A stretch of 64,000 nt of DNA, taken from NCBI GenBank assembly GCA_039584685.1, contig JBDGXI010000011.1:1-64000 (forward strand), given 5' to 3'. The notes below the pieces were generated by a model. The model had not been told where the DNA came from and searched no databases. It worked only from the letters and a program-made list of their open reading frames with translations. Below, piece by piece: positions 17,121-25,536 of this stretch. Position 1 is the first letter of the stretch; every line of letters begins with the position of its first letter. The position numbers and the translations under genes are program-made. Source of the stretch: Benthicola sp039584685. Its GTDB lineage: Bacteria > Gemmatimonadota > Gemmatimonadetes > Palauibacterales > Palauibacteraceae.

Positions 17121-17804
17121 GTGATTCAGATGGACGTGATCGGAGTTGGATCCATCGGAATCGTCCTCCTCACCGGCCTGTTCACGGGAATGGTGCTGGC
17201 CCTGCAGTCCGCGGTCGAAATGAAGCAGTTCGGGGCCACCATCTACATCGGGCGCCTCGTTGGTGCGAGCGCCGTCCGCGAGCTGGGCCCGGTGCTCACT
17301 GCCCTGATGGTTACGGGCCGGGCCGGATCGGGTATGGCGGCAGAGATCGGGGCGATGAAGGTCACCGAGCAAGTGGATGCTCTGTACACGATGAGCGTGG
17401 ATCCCGTGCGGAAGCTGGTGGTCCCCCGGTTCGTGGCCGCCATCATCTGCCTTCCGTTGTTGACCGTAATCACAGACGTGGTGGCGGTGCTCGGTGGAAT
17501 GCTGATCGCGGTGGTCAAGCTGGATCTTACGGTCGACCTCTACATGCGCTCGGTCTACCTGACGCTGGCGGAGACCGGATTTATCCTGCGCTACATCCCG
17601 ATCGACCTGTTCGCCGGCCTGCTGAAACCGGTGTTCTTCGGTGCGATCATAGCGATCACGGGCTGTTACTTCGGCCTCAAGACGAGCGGTGGCACCGAGG
17701 GAGTCGGGAAAGCTGCCACCCGCGCCGTCGTCACCACTTCCATCTTCATCCTGGCGACGGACTACTTCCTGACCCAGGTCCTCATAGCGCTGTTGATGGA
17801 ATGA
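17121..17804 (+). CDS. mlaE: MlaE-family phospholipid ABC transporter permease; start unclear
   Basis: The permease of the Mla retrograde phospholipid transporter, with VLLTGLFTGMVLALQ, RELGPVLTALMVTGRAGSGM and AEIGAMKVTEQVDAL motifs and five to six helices. From GTG 17121 it has 227 residues, short for the family. The same frame upstream to 17007 encodes a family-like N-terminus (LHTQEYFRLLGRSL, then SSPFYGRDL) but has no ATG/GTG/TTG before an in-frame TGA at 17004. ATG 17011 lies in another frame, so a one-base indel near 17020-17040, or a non-standard start, is likely. Its stop overlaps mlaF (ATGA). Confidence 0.85.
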   Translation: MIQMDVIGVGSIGIVLLTGLFTGMVLALQSAVEMKQFGATIYIGRLVGASAVRELGPVLTALMVTGRAGSGMAAEIGAMKVTEQVDALYTMSVDPVRKLVVPRFVAAIICLPLLTVITDVVAVLGGMLIAVVKLDLTVDLYMRSVYLTLAETGFILRYIPIDLFAGLLKPVFFGAIIAITGCYFGLKTSGGTEGVGKAATRAVVTTSIFILATDYFLTQVLIALLME

Positions 17805-18643
17805 CACAGGACTCGCTCGACCTCTGGGATTCGCAGATGCGGAAGGAGATCCGCGAGGAGGTTCGCAAGGCCCTCGCGGACCTCGGCGAACCGTCGGGCC
17901 TGGCTGCCGCAGTGGGTCCCGTCGTGGCGTTGAACGACCTCTATCTGGCGTTCGGGGATTTCTCGGTTCTCGAGGGAATCTCGCTCGATCTGCATCGGGG
18001 CGAGACCCTGTCCGTCCTCGGCGGCTCGGGGGCGGGAAAGTCCACCATCCTCCGGTTGATCCTCGGCCTGTCTCTTCCCGACTCGGGACGCGTCCGGTTG
18101 GAAGGACAGGACATCGCGGACGCCCCCCTCTCACAGGTCCTGGCCTTGAGGCGGAATATGGGCATGGTCTTCCAGGAGGCGGCCCTGTTCGACTCGCTCA
18201 CCGTCTACGACAACGTGGCTTTCTACCTGCACGAGCACACGAAGCTGGACGAGGAAGAGATCGGGCGCCGGGTCAGGGAGTCCCTGGAGTTGGTCGATCT
18301 CGAGCCGGATCAGGTGATGGAACTGCTTCCGGCCGAACTGAGCGGGGGAATGAAGAAGCGAGTTGGAATAGCAAGGGCCGTGGTCCATCGGCCCAGACTC
18401 CTTCTGTATGACGAGCCGACGAGCGGACTCGACCCGATCACGACGCGCACGATCAACGACCTGATTCTGAAGCTGCAGGCGGAGCTCGAGGTGAGTTCCA
18501 TCGTCGTGACTCACGATATTCGTTCGGCCTTCCGCATCAGCAACCGGGTCGCTCTATTGTTCGAGGGGGCCCTGGTATTCGTCGGAACCCCCGAGGAGAT
18601 GGTGGCATCTGAGGATGAGTATGTACGAGAGTTTCTTCGCTAA
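17801..18643 (+). CDS. mlaF: Mla-type ABC transporter ATP-binding protein
   Basis: A 280-residue ATPase with Walker A GGSGAGKST, signature LSGGMKKRVGIARA, Walker B LLLYDEPTSGLD and the switch His in VVTHD. The LSGGMKKRV wording is typical of MlaF. About 40 residues precede the ABC domain. It energises movement of phospholipid between the membranes with MlaE and MlaD. Overlaps mlaE by 4 bp; mlaD follows after 48 bp. Confidence 0.93.
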   Translation: MTQDSLDLWDSQMRKEIREEVRKALADLGEPSGLAAAVGPVVALNDLYLAFGDFSVLEGISLDLHRGETLSVLGGSGAGKSTILRLILGLSLPDSGRVRLEGQDIADAPLSQVLALRRNMGMVFQEAALFDSLTVYDNVAFYLHEHTKLDEEEIGRRVRESLELVDLEPDQVMELLPAELSGGMKKRVGIARAVVHRPRLLLYDEPTSGLDPITTRTINDLILKLQAELEVSSIVVTHDIRSAFRISNRVALLFEGALVFVGTPEEMVASEDEYVREFLR

Positions 18644-18691
18644 GAGTTACCGGCTGATCGAACCGATCGCGGAGAGGGCTGGGGAGACGCC

Positions 18692-19672
18692 GTGAGACGG
18701 GGCGCTGCCGTCACCTGGGAGCAGGTGCGGGTCGGACTGCTGATCCTCGTGTCTCTCGCGGTGCTCTCGGTCGCGGTCTTCCTGGTCGGCGACGCGGGAC
18801 GTGTATTCGGGGAACGGTACGGTCTCGTGACGCTTGTACGCTCAGCTTCCGGACTCGTCCCCGGAGCCGCCGTTCAACTCGCAGGTCAGACGGTCGGGCA
18901 GGTGTCCGACATCCGGTTCATCTCGCCCGGCGATCGTCCGGAAAGCCAGGAGGCTGTCGCCATCTGGCTCGCGATCAACATCGAAGTGCAGGACCAGATC
19001 CGCGAGGACTCGAGAGCCCAGGTCCGGACCCAGGGCCTGCTGGGGGACCGACTGATCGACATCCGACCGGGCAGTTCGGGCGCCCGCGTTCTCCAGCCCG
19101 GGGATACGGTCGCATCGGCGGCTTCTCTGGATTACGACGCGTTGCTCGCGGAGGGAGCGGAGGCGGTCGGTGACCTGACCGACGTCGCCAGACAACTGTC
19201 GGATCTCACCCGCGGGCTTCTCGAAGGCCGCGGCACGCTAGGACAGCTCGTGGTAGATCCGGAGCTGTACGAGAGCCTGGTCGGGCTGGCGGAGAGCCTG
19301 GACAATCTGGTCGCGTCGGCGGCCTCGCCTGATGGCACCCTGATGCGAATGCTGACGGACGACACGCTCTACGCAGCCGTGCGGTCGGCCGTCACATCTT
19401 TCGACACGCTCACCCGCTCGGTGGTCGAGGGAGAGGGGACGCTGGGACAACTCGTTCGTTCGGACAGCCTGTATCGCGAGCTCAACGGGACAGTGTCGAG
19501 GGCGGACTCCCTGCTTGCCGGGTTGCTGGCCGGAGAGGGATCTGCGGGCCGTCTATTCAGTGACGAGGAGCTCTACGAAGAGCTCCTCCGAACGCTGGTC
19601 GAGCTGAACGCCATGCTGGAAGACGTACGCCGGGATCCAGCCCGCTATGTGCCCGAGATCTCGGTGTTCTGA
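18692..19672 (+). CDS. mlaD: MlaD-family lipid-binding periplasmic protein
   Basis: A 326-residue protein anchored by one N-terminal helix (about residues 12-30) followed by an MCE/MlaD domain (VTLVRSASGLVPGAAVQLAG, then QTVGQVSDIRF). After it come repeated amphipathic helical units containing GTLGQLV and DDTLY/DPELY, as in long MCE proteins that form a lipid tunnel. Start is GTG 18692. No mlaC or mlaB follows; the next gene, greA, is convergent 16 bp away. Confidence 0.9.
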   Translation: MRRGAAVTWEQVRVGLLILVSLAVLSVAVFLVGDAGRVFGERYGLVTLVRSASGLVPGAAVQLAGQTVGQVSDIRFISPGDRPESQEAVAIWLAINIEVQDQIREDSRAQVRTQGLLGDRLIDIRPGSSGARVLQPGDTVASAASLDYDALLAEGAEAVGDLTDVARQLSDLTRGLLEGRGTLGQLVVDPELYESLVGLAESLDNLVASAASPDGTLMRMLTDDTLYAAVRSAVTSFDTLTRSVVEGEGTLGQLVRSDSLYRELNGTVSRADSLLAGLLAGEGSAGRLFSDEELYEELLRTLVELNAMLEDVRRDPARYVPEISVF

Positions 19673-19688
19673 TGCCCCTCGCGTCGGA

Positions 19689-20171
19689 TCAGCTGGAACC
19701 GTCGCCCAACTCGTGCAGGGTCTCGAACGCCACGATCCGGTAGCGGATACGGCCGTTCGGCAACGAGACGTCTACCTCGTCCCCATTCCCCTTACCCAGC
19801 AGGGCCTTTCCGATCGGAGAGGCCATGGAGATCTCCGCCTTCTCGAAGTCCAGGTAGTCTCCGAATGCGATCGTATAATGCTCGACGGTCCGGTCGTCGA
19901 GGTCCTCGACCTCGACTCGAGATCCGAATCCGATCCTATCAGCGGGGACCTGATCGAGGTCGATCTCGCTCACCTCGCCGAGCCGGCGGGAGATATGATC
20001 CAACCGTGCCCGGACGAACTGCTGTCGCTCCAGCGCGGCTGTGTACTCTGCGTTCTCGCTCAGGTCGCCCTGCGCGACGGCTTTCTCGATCTCGCGGGGA
20101 AGGGTCACGTTCAGCTCGTGAAACAGAGCCTCGGCTTCCCCGTTCAGGCGTTCCAGTAGCTCGTCCAGCAC
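19689..20171 (-). CDS. greA: transcription elongation factor GreA
   Basis: A 160-residue Gre factor: N-terminal coiled coil with the acidic tip GDLSENAEYTAALERQ that enters the RNA polymerase secondary channel and triggers cleavage of backtracked RNA, then a C-terminal FKBP-like domain with SPIGKALLGKGNGDEVDV. Normal length. It is read toward the plus-strand mla operon and lies just after the tmRNA terminator. Confidence 0.95.
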   Translation of the reverse strand: MLDELLERLNGEAEALFHELNVTLPREIEKAVAQGDLSENAEYTAALERQQFVRARLDHISRRLGEVSEIDLDQVPADRIGFGSRVEVEDLDDRTVEHYTIAFGDYLDFEKAEISMASPIGKALLGKGNGDEVDVSLPNGRIRYRIVAFETLHELGDGSS

Positions 20172-20248
20172 GTCCGCTTCCTCCTTGCTTCCGTGGTGGG
20201 ACCCGTCCCCGTCGGCACCTGCTAGTCAGGATCCGACCGGAGCGGCCC

Positions 20249-20291
20249 AAAAAAGAAAAACTCCGCGACCCGGCCACCGGCCGAGCGCGGA
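20249..20291 (-). terminator. intrinsic terminator of tmRNA
   Basis: On the minus strand a GC-rich stem (TCCGCG...CGCGGA outer, CTCGGCC/GGCCGGG inner, small loop) is followed by GTTTTTCTTTTTT. It begins 7 nt after the tmRNA 3' end, an ideal position for its terminator. Confidence 0.92.
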
Positions 20292-20297
20292 TAGTGA

Positions 20298-20657
20298 TGG
20301 AGGTGCCGGGAATCGCACCCGGGTCCGCGAAGCCTTCACCCTCGGTCTCTACGTGCGTATTCGAGGATCAGATCTCACCGACCGTAGGGCTCCTCAACGG
20401 CCCACTGTCGGCCAGCCACTGGCGGCTTTCGCCATCTCGTCTACGCAGCCTGCGGCCTGCTACGGAGACCAGCCCGAATCATCGGCGCTCCCCCGACCGC
20501 CTCGGGCGGGCTGCCTGGGGAACGGGCTACGTTAGTTACGCAGCCAAAGCCAAGTTGTCGTTGGCAGTTGTGTTTTTTCCCGGTGTTTCACGAGGTTCCG
20601 GGAAACCTCGGCACGCTACCTCAGGATCCGAAAACGCGTCGAATCTATTTCACCCCC
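20298..20657 (-). ncRNA. ssrA: transfer-messenger RNA (tmRNA)
   Basis: A 360-nt minus-strand RNA. The 5' end GGGGGTGAAATAGATTCGAC pairs by its first seven bases with the 3' acceptor CACCTCC; the T arm is at about 20305-20325. CCA is not encoded. The tag frame (20565 down to 20536) starts GCC and encodes ANDNLALAA then TAA, a normal proteolysis tag with hydrophobic C-terminal ALAA. tmRNA rescues stalled ribosomes with SmpB. A strong terminator follows. Confidence 0.95.
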
Positions 20658-20789
20658 TCGTTATCAATCAGCGGCGCCTGAGCGCACACGGCCGCCGCAA
20701 GAAGCGACCGCCGCGAATATCTGACACTAAACCTGCCGCCGGGTTCCGTCAATCTCCATCGGTGGACTGGAAAGAGGGACCCACCGCCT

Positions 20790-20818
20790 TTGCAGCCGTT
20801 CGAGGAACCCAATATACT
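20790..20818 (+). promoter_or_regulatory. probable sigma-70 promoter of the PtsN-like gene
   Basis: TTGCAG at 20790-20795 and TATACT at 20813-20818 are separated by exactly 17 bp. A start near 20825 would leave a leader of about 64 nt before ATG 20889, which has an AGGAGA ribosome site. Confidence 0.5.
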
Positions 20819-20888
20819 CCACGTTCCCGAAGTTAGATGAACGACCGGGTCGGAAGCCCATCTGCGTGCCGACCAGGAGAAGATAGAT

Positions 20889-21341
20889 ATGCAACTGCGC
20901 GACTTCTTTACGCTGGACGCCATCAAACTCGACCTGGCGGCGGAGACGAAGGACGAGGCTCTCCGTGAGCTCGTCGGCCTGCTCGGGCTGGACGAGAAGT
21001 CGAGAGGCATCCTGTTCAAGATGCTGAAGCGGAGGGAGAATCTCGGATCCACGGGAATCGGGCGGCGTATCGCGATCCCGCACTGTCGTTCGCTCGTGGT
21101 CAATCGGTTGCGCGTGGCTTTCGGCAGGAAGTTGCCCGGGATCGACTGGGATGCGATCGACAAGAAGCCCGTCCAGCACATCTTCCTGATCGTGGCTCCG
21201 CCCCTCGAGGTCTCGAACCAGTATCTGCCTGTACTGGGACGCATCGCCCAGTTCGGCAAGGAACCGGACGTTCCGGAGCGGCTCGCCCGGATAGAATCGC
21301 CGGAGGAGTTCATTTCCCTGCTGGAGGAAAAGGGAGTCTGA
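20889..21341 (+). CDS. PTS EIIA-2 (fructose/nitrogen type) domain protein, PtsN-like
   Basis: A 150-residue single EIIA domain of the fructose/mannitol/Ntr class. The phosphorylated His is in GIGRRIAIPHCRS near residue 67. Stand-alone EIIA of this type usually regulates (PtsN/EIIA-Ntr) rather than transports. A full EI/HPr pair that could feed it is encoded at 34.8-36.9 kb. It overlaps nothing and is followed 2 bp later by a zinc-ribbon gene, suggesting an operon of two. Confidence 0.88.
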   Translation: MQLRDFFTLDAIKLDLAAETKDEALRELVGLLGLDEKSRGILFKMLKRRENLGSTGIGRRIAIPHCRSLVVNRLRVAFGRKLPGIDWDAIDKKPVQHIFLIVAPPLEVSNQYLPVLGRIAQFGKEPDVPERLARIESPEEFISLLEEKGV

Positions 21342-21343
21342 AC

Positions 21344-21700
21344 ATGCATCCGCAGCTTGAGCTGCTGTTGGAGCTGCAGGATCTTCACACCCAGCGGCGG
21401 GCGCTGCACGACGAACCTCTGCGAGAAGTGGAAGCAGCGGTATTCGAGTTGCGGCCCGACGAAGCCCTGGTCCTTCTGGACGCCAAGATTTTGGAGCTCG
21501 CCGGTCGCCTGGACCCCGGTATTCAGCGTCGGTATCGGGATCTCATCTCGACGCTGGACCGGGCGGTCGCCCCGGTCCTGAATGGTGTCTGCTACGGGTG
21601 TTTCGTCGCGACACCCACAGCCTGGTCTTCGGAAGCGGGCCGGAACGACAGCGTCGGCGTGTGCGCGCACTGCGGGCGGTTCCTCTACTACGTGGACTGA
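21344..21700 (+). CDS. small C4 zinc-ribbon protein
   Basis: A 118-residue protein: an N-terminal helical, Leu/Glu-rich half, likely coiled coil, then a zinc ribbon with two Cys pairs, CYGC and CAHC, near residues 83 and 107, ending GRFLYYVD. This matches the C-terminal ribbon of the zf-RING_7/CT398-like family and loosely DksA. The coiled coil is shorter than usual. Role unknown; coupling to the EIIA gene (2-bp gap) suggests a shared regulatory job. Confidence 0.75.
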   Translation: MHPQLELLLELQDLHTQRRALHDEPLREVEAAVFELRPDEALVLLDAKILELAGRLDPGIQRRYRDLISTLDRAVAPVLNGVCYGCFVATPTAWSSEAGRNDSVGVCAHCGRFLYYVD

Positions 21701-21734
21701 ACCGCCTCGCCGTCGCGGGTGGTGGCCAGCTCTC

Positions 21735-23615
21735 TCACCCCGCGACTCTTCCCTCGGGCGTCCTTCTGGTGACGCCGTTTCGGTCCATGTGCTCCAGCAG
21801 CGGTATGAGGTACTTGCGCGTGAGTCCGAGCTTCTGGCCAAAGGCTCCCGGAGCGACCGCTTCCCCGCTGGCGATACTCCTCACGAGGTCTCGGGCCCTG
21901 GCCTCGGACTCTCGGGTCACGAAGATCTCGGGGGTCACTCTGACTACCTCGCCCCGCTCGACGAGCAACCTCAGGAGGTCGTTGAGAACATCCCGATCGA
22001 CTCCGAGCAGAGTAGCCAGCTCAGGTGGCGACGGCGGGGCCAGTCCAACATCTGTCAGGACGGCCACCAGGGCGGTCATGGCTTCCTCCTCAGTCGCGCT
22101 GAGTCCAGCCGTGTGACCGGCGAGCCTGATGCCCGGTCCCTCCACCACGACATGGCCGCCGGAGGCCAGCCCTGCGATCGCGTGGTCGATGAGGTCCGTG
22201 GCGAACCGACCGGACAGGCCGGCTCGCACGGACTCGAGGGATTCCGTGGACGTCCGTCTCCTTAGCTCGTGAGCGCTCTGGAGGTGACGGAGGACGGCTT
22301 CCGAGGCTGCCTCGACTTGGGTGCGCCCGTACCACGCTCCACCAACGGCCTTAACCGCGCCGCTACCCGCCAGGAGGTCGTCGGCTCTCTCCGCCGAGAA
22401 ACCAGTCTCGATCGGGAGGTCCTCCATCTTGAGCCCGCTCCCCCCGGCGGCTTCTACCGCGGCGACGATGGATTCCTCGGCCGTGCCATCCAGGATGAAA
22501 CCCCAGGCTTCGAGCCGCTCCCTCCAGCCCCTCGGTGGCTCCAGGGCGCACACCACACCCCCTCCTACCGTGGTCACCGGCGAGTAGAACCTGAGGATGA
22601 ACCGATCGCCAACCCGCGCGACCACAGGCCGCTCGCAGTCGAGAACAACCCAGCCCCGACCCTCGGGCCGAATCGGATCACGGTCCACTGTACGGACCCG
22701 AGCCATGATCTCAGCGGTGCCGAGAAACAACCGGACACGTTGACCGTGCTCGACCTCTCGCGTGACGCCTGGCGGTACCTCGACACGGGCGCCCAGTCGA
22801 CTCGATAGTCTCCAGCCGCGACCCGCCACTACGACACTGCCTCTGTCGGCCTGAGCCGCATCGATACCGACCAGGGCCATGGCGCATCTGCGGGCCGGGC
22901 CGACCTCCTGGCGCCCGTCCCCGTGCACTTGAAGGGACCTCACCCTGGCCCTCACGTCTGCCGACAGAATGCGAACCTTGTCGCCGACCCTCACCCGCCC
23001 ACTCCACGTCGTGCCGGTGACCACTGTTCCCGCCCCACTCACGCTGAACGACCGATCGATCGGCATTCGAAACAGGTCGTCCTCGTCACGCCCCCTCGTG
23101 ACCAGGGAAACCGTACGGATCGCATCTCGCAATTCGTCGAGTCCCTGGCCCGTGGTCGCTGACACCTCAACGATCGGCCAATCCACGCGCCCGACCAGGT
23201 TCTCAAGTTCCTCACGCGTCGCATCGCGGATCAGGTCGAGCCAGTCGTCATCGACGCGGTCCACCTTGTTCAGCGCCACGACCCCGTGTCGAATCCCCAG
23301 CAGGCGTGCGATTGTGAGGTGCTCACGCGTTTGCGGCATCGGCCCTTCGTCTGCCGCCACCACCAGGAGCAGGAGGTCGATTCCCGTGGACCCCGTGAGC
23401 ATGTTCTTCACGAAGTCCTCGTGCCCCGGCACGTCCACGATGCCGCTGTCCACGCCCGGGGTCATTTCCAGAGGAGCGAAACCGATATCGATGGTCAGCC
23501 CGCGCTCGCGCTCTTCCGTCCACCGGTCCGTCTCGACGCCCGTGAGAGCTCGCACGACCGACGTCTTGCCGTGATCCACGTGTCCGGCCGTGCCGATCAC
23601 GACACCGCGGCTCAT
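21735..23615 (-). CDS. selB: selenocysteine-specific elongation factor SelB
   Basis: A 626-residue EF-Tu-like GTPase that brings Sec-tRNA to UGA codons marked by a SECIS element. GTPase motifs are GTAGHVDHGKTS (G1), DVPGHEDF (G3) and NKVD (G4); beta-barrel domains follow, and the C-terminal part is the winged-helix array that binds SECIS (for example PPELATLLGVDRDVLNDLLR and KYLIPLLEHMD near the end). ATG 23615 was chosen at the domain start and overlaps recO by 4 bp. With selC at 13.6 kb it shows that this organism decodes Sec. Confidence 0.96.
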   Translation of the reverse strand: MSRGVVIGTAGHVDHGKTSVVRALTGVETDRWTEERERGLTIDIGFAPLEMTPGVDSGIVDVPGHEDFVKNMLTGSTGIDLLLLVVAADEGPMPQTREHLTIARLLGIRHGVVALNKVDRVDDDWLDLIRDATREELENLVGRVDWPIVEVSATTGQGLDELRDAIRTVSLVTRGRDEDDLFRMPIDRSFSVSGAGTVVTGTTWSGRVRVGDKVRILSADVRARVRSLQVHGDGRQEVGPARRCAMALVGIDAAQADRGSVVVAGRGWRLSSRLGARVEVPPGVTREVEHGQRVRLFLGTAEIMARVRTVDRDPIRPEGRGWVVLDCERPVVARVGDRFILRFYSPVTTVGGGVVCALEPPRGWRERLEAWGFILDGTAEESIVAAVEAAGGSGLKMEDLPIETGFSAERADDLLAGSGAVKAVGGAWYGRTQVEAASEAVLRHLQSAHELRRRTSTESLESVRAGLSGRFATDLIDHAIAGLASGGHVVVEGPGIRLAGHTAGLSATEEEAMTALVAVLTDVGLAPPSPPELATLLGVDRDVLNDLLRLLVERGEVVRVTPEIFVTRESEARARDLVRSIASGEAVAPGAFGQKLGLTRKYLIPLLEHMDRNGVTRRTPEGRVAG

Positions 23616-24346
23616 CGAGCCTCCTCGGAGAGCAGGAATTCGAGAGAGCGAAGCCGAATGCCCTCGGCAGCGTGGTGGCGGACGAACTCGATCAGGAGGC
23701 GGACCTGCTGACCGGATGGAGAGGGGCCCTCTGGAACCCCTGCGGCCAGCCGTCGCAGCACAGAGATCTCGGCGGGAGATAGGGACCCACCGCCCGGCAG
23801 ACAGCGTTCGCATGCGAGCGTACCCTCCCGCACGTCGAGGCGCCCGCCCCTGGACTCCAGGAGGTCCCCGCATCGCGAGCAGCCACCGAGGTCCGGAGCG
23901 AAACCGAGCACATCCACCACGGTCCAGATCGCGGCCGCTGCAGTGCCACGCACGACCCCTGGCCGGGCAGCAAGAAGTGCGTCCAGACCGCCAGTAAGAG
24001 CCGCGAACAAGGCCTCGTCCCGTTCGGCCGGCGCCAGGCGAAGGACCAGCTCGCTCAGAACGCTGGCGGCCGAGAAACGCCACAGGTCGCGGCCCAGCGC
24101 CTGCCTCTCTCGCTCGAGGTCGAAGTCGGAGAGGGTGTGGAGATCCCGGTCGGGTTTGAGATAGAAGGTGGCCGATCCCTCAGCGAACGGTTCGAGCACG
24201 CCCGAGAAACGGCTTCGAGGTCGAAGAGCTCCTCGCGCCATCACGGACTGCGGACCGTGGTCCAGAGTCAGAAGACGCAGGATCTTGCTGGTGTCGCTGT
24301 ACGGGTACGTCTGCAGCACCACGCTGCGGGTGGTCACGATCGGCAC
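23612..24346 (-). CDS. recO: DNA repair protein RecO
   Basis: A 244-residue recombination mediator that loads RecA with RecR. It has the N-terminal OB domain (TTRSVVLQTYPYSDTSKILR, residues 5-24) and a zinc site made by CSRCGD and CERC around residues 160-185. Length is typical. It is immediately upstream of selB and coupled by a 4-bp overlap. Confidence 0.92.
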   Translation of the reverse strand: MPIVTTRSVVLQTYPYSDTSKILRLLTLDHGPQSVMARGALRPRSRFSGVLEPFAEGSATFYLKPDRDLHTLSDFDLERERQALGRDLWRFSAASVLSELVLRLAPAERDEALFAALTGGLDALLAARPGVVRGTAAAAIWTVVDVLGFAPDLGGCSRCGDLLESRGGRLDVREGTLACERCLPGGGSLSPAEISVLRRLAAGVPEGPSPSGQQVRLLIEFVRHHAAEGIRLRSLEFLLSEEAR

Positions 24347-24408
24347 GCGGCCAAGCTACCCGGGGCCTCGTGCAGCGGCAAACCGGGACCGCTGCGAAGC
24401 GGCACGGC

Positions 24409-25536
24409 TCACCTGAGAGCGAGATCGGTCGTGCCGAACCCCGAAGCGACCTCGTGGATGAACGAGCCGCCACTACTCGCCAGGATCAGTCGACCCGCCT
24501 CAGCGAAGCTGAAGGTCACGCACACGATCCTCCCGTCCGCCAGGGCGGTGGCCGCCCAGCAGTCGACCCGCCGGCCGTTGCCGCCGATGACGGGGATCGG
24601 GTCAGCCGGCCCACGGGCGAACGCGCCGCTTGCGGGGTCGTACCTGAGGAGATTCAGCGTCTGGAAATCCGCCGTAGTGCTGATGTAGGAAAACCCGTCC
24701 GCGCCGAACTCCAGCGACACGCCGTTCGCCTCCAGGGGCAATACGGGTCCCGTCGTGCCAGTCTCGAGGTCGACGATCACCAGTGCCCCATCGTTGGCCG
24801 GCAGGAACGTCGTGGAGTCGAAGGTGCCAGCCGCCAGCACTATCATATCGCCCCCCGAGACCACCGCGTCAGTGGGATTGAACGCGCCGGGCGGAAGGTC
24901 TATTACCCGCTGCTCGACCCCGGATCGGGAGAGCACCACGATCCTACCCGGTCCTAGTGGTTCGTACGATCCGCCATCGTCGTCGATATTGGCGTCCACG
25001 GCGAACAGGCGCTCTCCCACCGGCAGCACTCTCTCGACGAAAGTCCCCACATCCCTCGCAATTGACTCCGCCAGCGTCTCGCCGGGCATCACCCGATACA
25101 CCGCGTCGCTCCCCCGCCCGCCGACCCATGCGATCCCCTGCTCGTCGAACGAGGCGGCGGAAGGATTCGCCGCATCCCCCTCCGGTTCCGGGAAGAAGCT
25201 GGTAGACAGAATGCCGGAGGAAAGGTCTACGAACAGCACACGACTGCCGCCGAAGCTGGACACCGTAGCGACGGCGAAGGCCGCCGTGAGATCGAGTCTG
25301 TCTCCGTCAAACCCGGCCCCCAGATCAACGGGTACTCCGGACGCCGCCACGGTCTCCGAGACCGAGAACGCTGCCAGGGTCTGCCCCGTCGAATTGAGAA
25401 CCATGATGTCGTCGCCGGTCGGTCGAGGGGGCTCGCTCGTGGACTCACTGCAACCGCCGGTCGCGACCGCGGCGAGCGCGAGGAATCGCAGAACGGGACA
25501 CCGGAATCGCCCGGTCCCGATCGGGTTATGGATCAT
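24409..25536 (-). CDS. lipoprotein with beta-propeller-like repeats, possible BtuG counterpart
   Basis: A 375-residue lipoprotein with lipobox ATGGC. The mature part has repeating beta-rich units around VDL-S/E-TG (VLFVDLSSGILS, ALVIVDLETGTTG), FSVSET and GADGFSYISTT, a pattern of YVTN/YncE-like propellers. It is the last gene of the cobalamin riboswitch operon and overlaps btuB by 4 bp. In Bacteroides, BtuG is a propeller lipoprotein that binds B12 on the BtuB pore; the same position and architecture make this a candidate analogue. Homology is not proven from sequence alone. Confidence 0.65.
   Translation of the reverse strand: MIHNPIGTGRFRCPVLRFLALAAVATGGCSESTSEPPRPTGDDIMVLNSTGQTLAAFSVSETVAASGVPVDLGAGFDGDRLDLTAAFAVATVSSFGGSRVLFVDLSSGILSTSFFPEPEGDAANPSAASFDEQGIAWVGGRGSDAVYRVMPGETLAESIARDVGTFVERVLPVGERLFAVDANIDDDGGSYEPLGPGRIVVLSRSGVEQRVIDLPPGAFNPTDAVVSGGDMIVLAAGTFDSTTFLPANDGALVIVDLETGTTGPVLPLEANGVSLEFGADGFSYISTTADFQTLNLLRYDPASGAFARGPADPIPVIGGNGRRVDCWAATALADGRIVCVTFSFAEAGRLILASSGGSFIHEVASGFGTTDLALR

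Noticed and set aside
16923..17121. In-frame TGA at 17004 before mlaE as a selenocysteine codon
   Set aside because: The sequence upstream of it does not resemble an MlaE N-terminus and no SECIS-like hairpin is evident; a frameshift or start problem explains it better.
16953..18134. 393-residue minus-strand open frame
   Set aside because: It lies opposite mlaE and mlaF, whose motifs are clear; the translation is low-complexity shadow.
19865..20836. 323-residue plus-strand open frame
   Set aside because: It crosses greA and the whole tmRNA on the opposite strand and has no recognisable feature.
20645..21841. 398-residue minus-strand open frame
   Set aside because: It is antisense to the PtsN-like and zinc-ribbon genes and overlaps the tmRNA 5' end.
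24372..24395. 7-bp hairpin between the propeller lipoprotein gene and recO
   Set aside because: It has a 10-nt loop and no T-run, so it is too weak to call a terminator, though it lies where one could be.
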